A DNA stretch of 64,000 bases from Thermoproteota archaeon (GTDB taxonomy: Archaea; Korarchaeota; Korarchaeia; Korarchaeales; Korarchaeaceae): positions 1-64,000 of the forward strand of contig JAOZGC010000002.1 of the NCBI GenBank assembly GCA_027491915.1, read 5' to 3'. The translations under genes were made by a program, and so were the position numbers. Below the pieces are notes generated by a model. That model was not told where the DNA came from, searched no databases, and was given only the letters and a program-made list of their open reading frames with translations. Of this stretch, positions 40,086 through 48,934 are shown in pieces. The number at the start of each line of letters is the position of its first letter. The stretch's first letter is position 1.

Positions 40086-41347
40086 TGGATCGATTGCCGG
40101 AAGAAGAACCCCTTCAACCGGAGATGAACGTCGGGACGGCTGGACACGTCGATCACGGGAAGTCCACCCTTGTACAAGCCTTAACAGGAGTGTGGCCTGA
40201 GAAGCACAGCGAAGAGCTCAAGAGGGGCATAACGATAAAGCTGGGATACGCCAACGCGGACCTGAGAAGGTGCGCCTCCTGCGAAGGCGACGACCCGAGG
40301 TGCTACACTACGGCCAGGGTGTGCCCGATCGACTTCGGGCCGACGATCCTCCTCAGGAAGATCTCCTTCGTCGATTGCCCCGGCCACGACACGCTGATGG
40401 CGACCATGCTCGCCGGCTCAACCCTCATGGACGCCGCGGTTTTGGTGATCGCCGCCAACGAGGATGTTCCCCAGCCGCAGACGAGGGAGCACCTGGCGGC
40501 CCTGAAGATAATGGGGGTCGAGCAGATGGTCGTCGTCCAGTCTAAGATAGAGCTGGTGGACGATGAGGCCGCCGTCAGAAATTACAGGCAGATAGTGGAA
40601 TTCTTGGACGAGGAGCTTGGCAGGGTCCCACCCATAATTCCGGTCTCCGCCCTCCACGGGGTCAACATGGGATATCTGATAAGGGAGATGGCCAGGACTT
40701 TCTCCCCGCCGGAGAGGGATCCCACCAAACCGCCTAAGATGTACGTCGCCCGCTCCTTCGACATAAACAAACCGGGAACCAGACCGAGAGATCTCAAGGG
40801 AGGGGTCCTCGGGGGGACCATAGTCCAGGGCAGGTTCGCCGTCGGAGACGAGATCGAGATAAGGCCGGGGGTCTACGTGGGAGGGGAGTTCCGCCCGCTG
40901 ACGACGGAGATAGTCAGCCTCAGGAGCGAAAACGTCGATCTCGAATACGCCCAGCCCGGCGGCCTTATAGGGGTGGGAACGAAGCTCGACCCGGCGCTCA
41001 CCAAGGCGGACAACATGGTGGGCAACGTGGTCGGGCTTCCTGGCGAGCTGCCTCCGGTCTGGGAAGAGCTGGACGTTGAGATCCACCTGCTGGGGAAGGT
41101 AGTTGGCCTCAGGGAGGAAATAGAGACGAGAATGCCGAGGAAGGGGGAGTTCATAACCCTGAACGTCGGAACCGCCACGATCCCGGCGCTGGTGAGATCC
41201 GTGGCCGACGGAGAGATGGGGGTAGCCGTTAGGATACCCGTGTGCGCGGAACTGGGGCAGAGGCTCGCCGTGTCCATGAGAGTCGAGGGCAGGTGGAGGC
41301 TGGTGGGGTACGGCTTCATTCGTGGTGGGAGGGAGCGTAAACAATAA
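40085..41347 (+). CDS. eif2g: Translation initiation factor aIF2 gamma
   Basis: GTPase subunit of aIF2, which delivers Met-tRNAi. 420 residues. G1 GHVDHGKSTLV, switch 1 RGITIKLGY, a zinc knuckle CASC ... C ... C, G3 DCPGHD, and a variant G4 (QSKIELVD). No intein at G1. ATG 40085 overlaps the rps6e stop; an in-frame GTG lies just before. Confidence 0.96.
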   Translation: MDRLPEEEPLQPEMNVGTAGHVDHGKSTLVQALTGVWPEKHSEELKRGITIKLGYANADLRRCASCEGDDPRCYTTARVCPIDFGPTILLRKISFVDCPGHDTLMATMLAGSTLMDAAVLVIAANEDVPQPQTREHLAALKIMGVEQMVVVQSKIELVDDEAAVRNYRQIVEFLDEELGRVPPIIPVSALHGVNMGYLIREMARTFSPPERDPTKPPKMYVARSFDINKPGTRPRDLKGGVLGGTIVQGRFAVGDEIEIRPGVYVGGEFRPLTTEIVSLRSENVDLEYAQPGGLIGVGTKLDPALTKADNMVGNVVGLPGELPPVWEELDVEIHLLGKVVGLREEIETRMPRKGEFITLNVGTATIPALVRSVADGEMGVAVRIPVCAELGQRLAVSMRVEGRWRLVGYGFIRGGRERKQ

Positions 41348-41372
41348 ATTCCATGGAAAATACACCGTACAC

Positions 41373-41449
41373 GCGGCCGTGGTCTAGCCTGGACAGGATG
41401 GGGGCCCTCCAAGCCCCAGACCCGGGTTCAAGTCCCGGCGGCCGCACCA
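41373..41449 (+). tRNA. tRNA-Gly (anticodon TCC)
   Basis: Acceptor GCGGCCG/CGGCCGC, anticodon stem GGGGC/GCCCC with loop CCTCCAA (anticodon TCC), T arm around GGTTCAAGTCC, discriminator A, CCA encoded at 41447-41449. An AATAAATT box lies about 28 nt upstream. Confidence 0.94.
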
Positions 41450-41507
41450 GCCGCAGACGGACGGGGACTGTCTCCCCGTCGCGAACCGGTCCGTGCGGTG
41501 ATCGAAC

Positions 41508-41828
41508 GTGGGAGCCGACGATGTCCGATCTCTCCTGAGGGATGCCGCCAGGGCTTACGCCTCTGAGCGGGGGGTAGTTGATGAGGAGGCCCTGAACCTC
41601 TTTTCCGACCTGATCTTGGCCTTTGCGGATGCCCTGACCGAGGGAGAGAGGATTCCCGGGGCCCCAGAGTGGATGAACATAGCATTTAGAGCCAAGAAGA
41701 TCCCATCTTGCAGAACACCGTGCCACTTTTCCAGCAAATTAGAATCCGTTTTGAGCATGAAAGGTTTCAACAATCCGATGTATCTCCTAGCGCTCAGCAG
41801 GATGGGGTCACGACCCCCCGGCGGGTAA
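41508..41828 (+). CDS. Hypothetical protein
   Basis: 106 residues; helical N-terminal half, cysteine and proline in KKIPSCRTPCHF, no family recognised. GTG at 41508. Lies alone between two tRNA genes. Confidence 0.5.
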   Translation: MGADDVRSLLRDAARAYASERGVVDEEALNLFSDLILAFADALTEGERIPGAPEWMNIAFRAKKIPSCRTPCHFSSKLESVLSMKGFNNPMYLLALSRMGSRPPGG

Positions 41829-41859
41829 CGTTTTTCAACCTCACGTCGCGGCAGCGCGC

Positions 41860-41934
41860 GCCCCGGTAGCTCAGCCCGGTCGGAGCGCCCGCTTGGTAAG
41901 CGGGAGGTCGCGGGTTCAAAGCCCGCCCGGGGCT
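41860..41934 (+). tRNA. tRNA-Thr (anticodon GGT)
   Basis: Acceptor GCCCCGG/CCGGGGC, anticodon stem CCCGC/GCGGG with loop TTGGTAA (anticodon GGT), T arm GCGGG-TTCAAAG-CCCGC, discriminator T. Unlike the other tRNAs here, CCA is not encoded. Confidence 0.94.
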
Positions 41935-41963
41935 CTCCGGTCTAAATCCCTTGGTCGAGTTCT

Positions 41964-41975
41964 GCTTAAATATCG
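41964..41975 (+). promoter_or_regulatory. TATA box of psmB
   Basis: GCTTAAATATCG, 25-30 nt before the GTG at 41998, predicting a leaderless mRNA. Confidence 0.55.
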
Positions 41976-41997
41976 CCCGGATAGATCAGGCGAGAAG

Positions 41998-42618
41998 GTG
42001 ATCGCGCTGCTCGCTACGGCCCTGGGCTTGAAGTTCAGGGATGGGGTGGTCCTGGCGGCCGACAGGCGGGTCTCCTACGGGGGGTTCGTCTATAGCCGTT
42101 CTATGAAAAAAGTCTTTCCTGTTAACGATAGAGTTGGGGTTGCATTCGCCGGCTTACCGGCAGATTTTCAAGAGTTATATGATAGCCTCATATATAATGT
42201 TCGCATATTTGAATTAGATGAGATGAAGCAGGCCAGCCCGGTCAATGTCGCCAAGCTCCTGTCCCTGCTGCTCTACGGCAGAAGGCTCTCGGTTCTCATG
42301 TACGCCGAAGTGGTGGTCGGCGGAATGGGACCCTCCGGTCCACAGATAGTCACGATAGACGCCGCCGGCGGCACCATAGAGGAAGATTTCGCGTCGGAGG
42401 GCTCCGGCGCCCAGCTCTCCACGGGGATACTGGAGAGGGAGTACAAACCCGGGATGACGGAGAGGGAAGCCGTCAAGCTGGCGGTGAGGGCCATGAAGGC
42501 AGCCATAGAGAGGGACTCCCTGTCTGGAGATGGGATAGATCTCCTCATAATCAAGGGGGAGGGGATTTCCCATAGGTTCCTGCCGGTCAGGATGAGCTGG
42601 GAACGGGTTGAGATCTGA
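41998..42618 (+). CDS. psmB: Proteasome beta subunit
   Basis: Catalytic subunit of the 20S proteasome. GTG at 41998 gives a six-residue propeptide (MIALLA) followed by the mature N-terminal Thr in TALGLKFRDGVVLAADRR, with the conserved Asp and Lys (SMKKVF) of the active site. 206 residues. The TATA spacing supports this start. Only one beta gene is in the window; other archaea may have a second elsewhere. Confidence 0.9.
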   Translation: MIALLATALGLKFRDGVVLAADRRVSYGGFVYSRSMKKVFPVNDRVGVAFAGLPADFQELYDSLIYNVRIFELDEMKQASPVNVAKLLSLLLYGRRLSVLMYAEVVVGGMGPSGPQIVTIDAAGGTIEEDFASEGSGAQLSTGILEREYKPGMTEREAVKLAVRAMKAAIERDSLSGDGIDLLIIKGEGISHRFLPVRMSWERVEI

Positions 42619-42666
42619 GTCATTTTAGTAGAAGTCCGGAGTAAACCTATGAGGTGTTGGTGAGAG

Positions 42667-43827
42667 ATGACGGGGGTTGCCGACAGGGTGGATCCCCTGA
42701 GGATCAGGGAGAACCTTCTCAATATGGTCAGAATCAAGAGCGTTTACTCCCACGAGGAGAAGATGGTCGACTACCTCCTGGATTTTCTCCCCAGGTTCGC
42801 CAACAGAGTGGAGCACCAACCCGTCAGGGGTTGCGCCGGCAACGTCATCGCCCAGTTTGGTCCCACAGACGGTCCTAGATTGCTCCTCATGTCGCACATG
42901 GACACCGTGGAAGTTATGTCCGGCTGGACCAAGAGTCCCTGGGGAGAGGTTCAGGGCGACCTGATCTTCGGCCTTGGATCTTGGGACGCCAAGGGGTGCT
43001 TGGCTGCCATGATAGAGGCGGCCGTGGTCGCGTCGAGCGCCGGCGACGAGGGGATCGGAATAACCCTCGCGGCAGTTTGCGACGAGGAAGGCTTCAGCAG
43101 GGGGACCTACGAGCTGATAAAGGGCGGAAAGTTGTCGGGCGTCGCGGGCGCCGTCGTGGGCGAGCCGACCGGGGAGAAGATCGGCGTTGGGGCGTACGGT
43201 AGGTTCGTCTTAGACGTGAAGGTAATCGGTAGAGCTGGCCCTGACGTGGAGGAGGGAGTAAATGCCATAATAGAGGCCGCAAAATTGGTTCTGTGGGCTT
43301 CAGAGTTTCCTAAACTGCCCAAATCTTGTGGAGGTACCGTGGCCCCTCTGAGCATAAAATCTAGGGAGCTGATGATAACCCACCCGGACCTCTGCGTCCT
43401 GAGGGTGGACAGGCACTATCCGCCGGGAGAGGATGAGCAGTCGGCCAAGAGGAAGTTCATCTCCCACCTCAAGAGGGCGCCCAACCTCAGGGCCCATTTG
43501 GAGGTGGACGTGATGGACAGGCCCACCCCCTTTCTCACCCCCTACCGGTTGAGCGAGGACGAGCCGATCGTCCGCGCCGCCGGGGAGACGGGTCGAGAGA
43601 TTTTTGGGAGAGAGCCGGAGACCGTCGTGCTGAGATACGTCACGGACGCGAACTATCTCTCCACCTTGGCCGGGATACCAACGATCACCCTTGGTCCGAA
43701 GGGCGGAAACATGCACTCGCCTGATGAGCACGTTTCATTTTCTTCTGTGGTCGCTCTGGCAAAAATAATAAGTTCTATACCGGAAAAAATTAGTAAATAT
43801 TTACCGAATGTGGGCAAACTGCGGTAA
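42667..43827 (+). CDS. M20-family metallopeptidase / deacylase
   Basis: 386 residues, ArgE/DapE/LysK-like. Metal and catalytic residues are visible: MSHMDTVEV, GSWDAKGCLAAM, CDEEG (general base Glu), VGEPTGEK and NMHSPDEH. A lid domain lies between about 180 and 290. Substrate (acetyl-ornithine, succinyl-DAP or LysW-bound lysine) cannot be assigned, as no pathway genes are nearby. Confidence 0.82.
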   Translation: MTGVADRVDPLRIRENLLNMVRIKSVYSHEEKMVDYLLDFLPRFANRVEHQPVRGCAGNVIAQFGPTDGPRLLLMSHMDTVEVMSGWTKSPWGEVQGDLIFGLGSWDAKGCLAAMIEAAVVASSAGDEGIGITLAAVCDEEGFSRGTYELIKGGKLSGVAGAVVGEPTGEKIGVGAYGRFVLDVKVIGRAGPDVEEGVNAIIEAAKLVLWASEFPKLPKSCGGTVAPLSIKSRELMITHPDLCVLRVDRHYPPGEDEQSAKRKFISHLKRAPNLRAHLEVDVMDRPTPFLTPYRLSEDEPIVRAAGETGREIFGREPETVVLRYVTDANYLSTLAGIPTITLGPKGGNMHSPDEHVSFSSVVALAKIISSIPEKISKYLPNVGKLR

Positions 43828-44973
43828 TTGGTGGGCTGGGGGGCGCGGTTGGACCTGCCGACTATACTCGGGGTCTACTCCCTCGGCTGGCTCGCGGTGT
43901 TCGGCCTCTCCAGGGTGGTGGACCTCTCCCGCTGGGGGCTCGCGGTGGGTCCCCTCTACGTGGAGTGGAGCTCCAGGCTGCCGGAGTGGAATCTCTCCGG
44001 CAGGTTCATAAAATATATACTTGATTTCGGGATTTTTCTTTCCATTATTTTCTCCTTTTTGGGTATATATATGATATTCTCTGGCCTCCTCAGCGCAGCC
44101 TTCCTCTGGGGCAGGGCGGCCCCGACGATCGCCCCGCCCGTGCCGGGACTGACGGTGAGGCTCGATCCGCCCACCATCCTGGCTCTGGCCGCGACTCTGA
44201 TGGCCCACGAGTTGGGCCATGCAATCGCGGCCTCCGCCGAGGGAATTGGAACCAAGAGAATCGCTTTCTTCTTTCTCTTCATATTACCCGGGGCCTACGT
44301 AGAATTGGATGAGGGAGACGTTGCCGAGAGCCGCCCGAGATCTCGCGCCAGGGTTTTCTCGGCAGGGGTACTCTCCAACGCAATCGTCGCCGGGTCCATC
44401 CTAATGCTGGGAGTGCTCCTCATGTCCGGCTTCCCGAACAACCCCTCGGGGATCTACGTGGAGGCCACCGTGGAGGGCGGACCCTCTTGGGGCCGGCTGA
44501 TTCCTGGAGACGTGATAACGGCCGTCGACGGCGTGAGGGTCACCACCACCCCAGAGCTGATCTCCGTCCTCTCGGAGAGGTGCCCCGGATCGACCGCCGT
44601 GATTACGACTCTACGCGGAGATTTTGAGGTGATACTCGGCTCTAGGCCTGGCGGCGGAAACAGATCATGGTTGGGAGTGCTATTGAGCCCCTTTGGCTAT
44701 TATAAACCGAGAATCCCCATGCCCGCGGGTCTGGTGGTGGCCCTCTCCGAGTTCTCCCTGCTCTCCATCATCTTCAATTTGAGCGCCGCTGCCCTAAATG
44801 CCCTGCCGGCCCTACCCCTCGATATGGGAAAGATATTCGAGGACGCCCTGAGGAGGCTCCTCTCCAATCCCAAGACCGCCGCTCGGATAGCCACGATCTC
44901 CTCCATTATCATTTGGTCGGCCGTGGCGTTCGACCTGACCTATTCCCTGCTGTGGGTGGCGAGGATCATTTGA
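43828..44973 (+). CDS. Site-2 protease (M50) with PDZ domain
   Basis: Intramembrane zinc protease, 381 residues. Active site HELGH in LMAHELGHAIAA near residue 128; third ligand in LNALPALPLDMGK; a PDZ domain between (GRLIPGDVITAVDGVRV, about 215-275). Four or more membrane helices. Regulated intramembrane proteolysis of an unknown substrate. TTG start; the stop overlaps the GTPase start. Confidence 0.88.
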   Translation: MVGWGARLDLPTILGVYSLGWLAVFGLSRVVDLSRWGLAVGPLYVEWSSRLPEWNLSGRFIKYILDFGIFLSIIFSFLGIYMIFSGLLSAAFLWGRAAPTIAPPVPGLTVRLDPPTILALAATLMAHELGHAIAASAEGIGTKRIAFFFLFILPGAYVELDEGDVAESRPRSRARVFSAGVLSNAIVAGSILMLGVLLMSGFPNNPSGIYVEATVEGGPSWGRLIPGDVITAVDGVRVTTTPELISVLSERCPGSTAVITTLRGDFEVILGSRPGGGNRSWLGVLLSPFGYYKPRIPMPAGLVVALSEFSLLSIIFNLSAAALNALPALPLDMGKIFEDALRRLLSNPKTAARIATISSIIIWSAVAFDLTYSLLWVARII

Positions 44974-45995
44974 AGGGAGAGGGCCTAAACCCCTTCTCTC
45001 GGGTAAATCCTCCACCCAAGCCGGACGATCTCCTGTCTAGGGCGTTCAGGAGGGCCTTCTCGCGGGGGAGGGGATTGGGGGGGTCCCTCGTGGCGAGGGC
45101 GAGGGCGAGGGAGATACAGAGAATAAGATCTATGGTACAATCCGTATCGGATAGGCTGATCCTCACCGTGAGATCCTTCCCAAACCTGGATAACGTGACC
45201 CCATTCTACTTGGAATTGGCTGGCTCGTTGGTCAACATAGACGAGCTGCGACACTCTCTCGGTGCCCTGTACTGGGCCGCCAAGACCATAAGAGTTGTGG
45301 GCAGGAGACACGTGGTCCTGGTCAGGCGGGCTAAAAATCCCAGGGAGATGGAATTAGCCAGGAGGGGGGCCATGGGGAGAATATCCTCCATAGTTAGGGA
45401 CGTGAAGGGAGAGATCATCTTCGTCAGGGAGGCGGCCTTCGCTCTGCGGAAGCTTCCATCCATAGACGTGGATCGACCTTCCTTGATCGTGGCCGGTCCT
45501 CCAAATGCCGGGAAGAGCACGCTGGTTCGTAGGATCTCGTCTGGCAGCCCGGAGGTTGCTCCCTATCCCTTCACCACCAAAGGCCTCCTTCTGGGTCACC
45601 TGAACCTGCCCCGGGTGGGTACCGTCCAAGTCATAGACACGCCTGGACTGCTGGATAGGCCCCTCTCCGAGAGGAATAAACTGGAGCTCCAGGCCATATT
45701 GGCCATAAGACATCTGAGAGGCGTCGTTCTGATGTTGCTGGATCCGACGGAAACCTGCGGCATGGAGGTTCGGAGTCAGCTCTCCCTTGCCGAGGAGATA
45801 TTAAAAACTTTTCCGGAAAAGAAATTTCTATTTGGACTCAATAAATCGGATTTGGGTATTTTATTTAATCAGAGGTCACCCATAATAAAAGAAGCTATAT
45901 CAAAGCTGGGATTCACCCCCATCGAGATCTCGGCAGAGACGGGGGAAGGAATCCCTGGGCTCCTGGCGGCCGTCAGAGAGGCCCTTCTTGGGTGA
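44970..45995 (+). CDS. Nog1-like GTPase (COG1084)
   Basis: Obg-superfamily GTPase, 341 residues, implicated in large-subunit assembly. N-terminal helical bundle, then G1 GPPNAGKSTLVRRIS, switch region YPFTTKGLLLGHL, G3 DTPGLLDRPLSERNKLE, and G4 NKSD. TTG at 44970 overlaps the M50 stop (TTGA). Confidence 0.87.
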   Translation: MKGEGLNPFSRVNPPPKPDDLLSRAFRRAFSRGRGLGGSLVARARAREIQRIRSMVQSVSDRLILTVRSFPNLDNVTPFYLELAGSLVNIDELRHSLGALYWAAKTIRVVGRRHVVLVRRAKNPREMELARRGAMGRISSIVRDVKGEIIFVREAAFALRKLPSIDVDRPSLIVAGPPNAGKSTLVRRISSGSPEVAPYPFTTKGLLLGHLNLPRVGTVQVIDTPGLLDRPLSERNKLELQAILAIRHLRGVVLMLLDPTETCGMEVRSQLSLAEEILKTFPEKKFLFGLNKSDLGILFNQRSPIIKEAISKLGFTPIEISAETGEGIPGLLAAVREALLG

Positions 45996-46001
45996 GATCT
46001 A

Positions 46002-47048
46002 ATGTATGAGATCCTGATTCTCCTGTCCGGAGAGCATCCAACGCTCCCTCGATCGGAGGTCCTGGGGGTGCTGGAGGCGGAGAGAATCGAGTACGGCCGG
46101 GTCGCGGGAGAAGGTCGGCTTATGTCGGTGGAGGTCTCCAATCCAAAACGCGCCGCAAGCAGGGTGGCTGCCAGATCGGCATTCGCCAAGAGGATAGCCC
46201 TGTCCCTGGCCAGCCTCCCGCGGCCGTCGACTCTGGGAGAACTCCTATCCCACCTTAGGGGAATTGACCTCCCACAACTCCGCGGATCCTTCAGGGTCAG
46301 GGTCTACAAGATATCCGGATCACCTCCGGCAAATTCTATCGAGATTGAGAGGGAATTAGGTCGAATAATATTAGATAATGTGGAAAATTTGAAAGTTAAC
46401 TTAACAGAGCCGGACTACGAATTCATGGTCATCTTCACCGGCGGGGGGGTGAAGCTCGCCCTCCTGCTGGACTCGGTCGACAGGTCCGACCTGGTGGCGA
46501 GATCCGTTTCCATGAGGCCCTTCAGGCACCCCTCCTCTATGAATCCCTTCCTGGCCAGGGCCATGCTCAACCTGGCCAGGGTTAGGCCGGGAGATCTGGT
46601 ACTCGATCCCTTCGTGGGGGCCGGTGGGATAGCCCTGGAGGCCCTATTCTTGGGGGCCCGGCTGATCGGTTTCGACGTCGATCCAAAGATGATTAGGGGG
46701 GCCGAGATCAACCTCACTTCGTACAGCTTCTTCTCAGGCTACAAGCTGGCCGTGGCCGACGTTAGAGATCTGAATCTCGACGTCGTTCCCGACGAGGTGG
46801 TCACGGACCCCCCCTACGGGAGGTCGACCAAGATAGTTGGGTCTTCCCCGAGGGAGCTAATTTCAGCCATGTTGGAGAGGGCCAGAGAGTCCTTGAGGCC
46901 CGGAGGACATATAGTCTTCTCCGCTCCCGTCGAGATGAGGCCTTCGGAGATGGCGGCGAGCCGCGGCCTGATGGTCAGGGAGAAGCACCTCATCAGAATA
47001 CACCGGGGCCTCACCAGGGAGATTGTAGTGGGGGTGAATCCACCGTGA
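46002..47048 (+). CDS. tRNA (guanine-N2) methyltransferase, Trm-G10/Trm11 type
   Basis: 348 residues. N-terminal THUMP-like RNA-binding region (about 1-150), then a Rossmann methyltransferase domain with DPFVGAGGIALEALFLGARLIG (SAM site) and the catalytic TDPPYGRS, which marks N2-guanine methylation. Most likely forms m2G/m22G at position 10 of tRNA. Stop overlaps the RNase Z GTG. Confidence 0.88.
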   Translation: MYEILILLSGEHPTLPRSEVLGVLEAERIEYGRVAGEGRLMSVEVSNPKRAASRVAARSAFAKRIALSLASLPRPSTLGELLSHLRGIDLPQLRGSFRVRVYKISGSPPANSIEIERELGRIILDNVENLKVNLTEPDYEFMVIFTGGGVKLALLLDSVDRSDLVARSVSMRPFRHPSSMNPFLARAMLNLARVRPGDLVLDPFVGAGGIALEALFLGARLIGFDVDPKMIRGAEINLTSYSFFSGYKLAVADVRDLNLDVVPDEVVTDPPYGRSTKIVGSSPRELISAMLERARESLRPGGHIVFSAPVEMRPSEMAASRGLMVREKHLIRIHRGLTREIVVGVNPP

Positions 47049-47977
47049 GGGTGACCTTTCTGGGAACCAGCAGCGCGGTCCCCACGCCGGAGAGACGCGT
47101 CACGTCCATAGCCGTCTCCTTCGGCAGGGAATACATCCTCTTAGACGTCGGTGAGTGCGCCCAGATAGGCCTGATGAAATCGGGGCTTGGGTTCGGGAGG
47201 CTAAAGAGGATCTTCATATCTCACCTGCACGGGGATCACTTCTTCGGCCTGTTCCCCCTGATTCAGACCCTCGGCATACTCGGTAGGAGGGATCCCCTTG
47301 AGATATACGCTCCCCCCGATCTGGAGGCCATTCTGGATCTGATGATGGAAAAGGAAATACTTATACCAGGATTCAAGATAATCTTCCATCCTATTATACC
47401 CAATTCTAGATTAAAATTCGGCGAATACTCAATAACGGCCTTCCCGGTGATCCACGGAGACGCCCCGACCTACGGATTCAAGGTGGTGGAGAGGGCTAAG
47501 AGAGGCAGGTTCGACGCCGCCAAGGCCGAAGAGTTGGGGGTCCCCCCCGAGCTGAGGGGGGTGCTGATTAAGGGCTTCCCGATAAGGCTGAGCGACGGTA
47601 GGATCGTCAGGCCGCAGGATCTGATAGGCCCGCCGAGGCCGGGGAGGTGCTTGGTTTACTCATCTGACTCTAGACCCTGCCGGAGGGTGGTGGAGGAGGC
47701 TAGGGGGTGCGACCTTCTCATACACGACTCCACCTTCAGATCGGACATGGCCGACAGGGCCGAGTCCACCGGTCACAGCACCGTGAAGGAGGCCTGCGAG
47801 ATAGCGTCGGCCGCCGGGGTCGGCCTGCTCGTGCTCACGCACTTCAGCGCCAGGTACCGAGAGTCCGACTTGAGAGAGATAGAAGAAGAGGCGAGGAAAC
47901 TCTTCTCCGACGTGATCGTGGCTAGGGATCTCCTGTCGATAGATCTTGAAGATCTTCCCGCCCGCAAAAAATTCTAA
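47045..47977 (+). CDS. rnz: Ribonuclease Z
   Basis: Metallo-beta-lactamase tRNA 3' endonuclease, 310 residues. FLGTSSAVPTPERR opening, zinc motif SHLHGDHFFG, VIHGDAPTYGFKV, SSDSRPC and THFSARY. GTG overlaps the methyltransferase stop (GTGA). The 3' end overlaps the convergent UPF0201 gene by 56 nt. Confidence 0.94.
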   Translation: MRVTFLGTSSAVPTPERRVTSIAVSFGREYILLDVGECAQIGLMKSGLGFGRLKRIFISHLHGDHFFGLFPLIQTLGILGRRDPLEIYAPPDLEAILDLMMEKEILIPGFKIIFHPIIPNSRLKFGEYSITAFPVIHGDAPTYGFKVVERAKRGRFDAAKAEELGVPPELRGVLIKGFPIRLSDGRIVRPQDLIGPPRPGRCLVYSSDSRPCRRVVEEARGCDLLIHDSTFRSDMADRAESTGHSTVKEACEIASAAGVGLLVLTHFSARYRESDLREIEEEARKLFSDVIVARDLLSIDLEDLPARKKF

Positions 47978-48437
47978 TTAGATCGGCCGAGGTGATCTCC
48001 TGCACTATCTTACCATCCCTCGTCCGGGGAGCCATCCAGTCGATCAAATACTCCAGGCCGCCGCCCTCAACCCAGATGCGGATCTCTATCGCCCCCAATG
48101 GGGACTCTTCCTGGCTCTCGCACAGGCGGATCCTCCCGTACAGGGCGGCCTGCTTGTGCACCAGGAGGGAGGTCTCCTCGCCGACCCTACGGGCTCTGAG
48201 CAGCATCCTGGCCGTATCCAATATCCTGTCGTTCCTTAAGGACCTCCACAGCTTCGCGAGCGGCGCCAGCCCCCGGCCCTCCCCCCTAACGAAGTCACCC
48301 TCCAAGTCTAGGCTCTCCTCCGGGAGGGGGACCACCTGGAGTATTGCCCTGGCCACCCTCCCAGCCACCTCGGTGGGGAAAACGCGCGCCGAGACTCGAA
48401 CCCTCACGACGTCCTCCAGCAGTTCTCTCCCATCCAA
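47922..48437 (-). CDS. UPF0201 family protein (COG1931)
   Basis: 171 residues; VRVRVSARVFPTEVAGRVARAI opening, then NDRILDTARMLL and an alpha/beta fold related to ribosomal L5-like RNA-binding proteins. Function unknown. Starts inside the end of the Toprim gene (34-nt overlap), so the two form an operon. Confidence 0.8.
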   Translation of the reverse strand: MDGRELLEDVVRVRVSARVFPTEVAGRVARAILQVVPLPEESLDLEGDFVRGEGRGLAPLAKLWRSLRNDRILDTARMLLRARRVGEETSLLVHKQAALYGRIRLCESQEESPLGAIEIRIWVEGGGLEYLIDWMAPRTRDGKIVQEITSADLIRIFCGREDLQDLSTGDP

Positions 48438-48859
48438 GGGTACCCCCTCCTCTCGAGGTATGGCAGGAGCTCCTCCACCCTACTCGGTAGGTTCAGCCTC
48501 AGGTACTCCTCCCTCGGCCACCTTATAACGGATCCGCCGAGCGCCTCTATCTCAGACGATAGTCTCTTCAAGATCCTCCTGCCCTCCGAGTCAAAATCGA
48601 CCATGAGAACGAATTCAGCACCCCTCAGGCCTCCCCCTGAGAGCGACCTCATCGCCCTCTTGAGTTCCCTCACGGTCTTCACGGTCCCCGAGATCCCCAA
48701 ACCGCGGAGACTTTTTCTGTCTTCTTCCCCCTCCACCACGATGCTGATTCCGCCTACCTCGGAAAGTCTACGCAATTTGTCTAGGTATTCCCAGATAACT
48801 TCAAAATCCCTCCTACTCATCCGTCCGTTTTTCCCCCTCCTCTTCCCCAGCCTCTTCAC
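48404..48859 (-). CDS. Toprim-domain protein (COG1658, small primase-like)
   Basis: 151 residues with a Toprim fold: GISIVVEGEEDRKSLRGLG (conserved Glu) and FVLMVDFDSEGRR (D-x-D motif). Function unproven; related to the Toprim part of DnaG and RNase M5. Start GTG 48859 fits the TATA box on minus at 48901-48910; ATG 48820 is the alternative. Confidence 0.78.
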   Translation of the reverse strand: MKRLGKRRGKNGRMSRRDFEVIWEYLDKLRRLSEVGGISIVVEGEEDRKSLRGLGISGTVKTVRELKRAMRSLSGGGLRGAEFVLMVDFDSEGRRILKRLSSEIEALGGSVIRWPREEYLRLNLPSRVEELLPYLERRGYPWMGENCWRTS

Positions 48860-48899
48860 CCTGAGATCTCCCTCGAGCTGAGCCGCCCGACGATCAATA

Positions 48900-48910
48900 C
48901 AAATATAATG
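48900..48910. promoter_or_regulatory. Shared TATA box, Toprim gene / membrane wHTH gene
   Basis: CAAATATAATG: 25 nt before ATG 48935 on plus and about 40-45 nt before GTG 48859 on minus. Confidence 0.55.
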
Positions 48911-48934
48911 TGCTCCTCGGGTGAAACCGAAACC

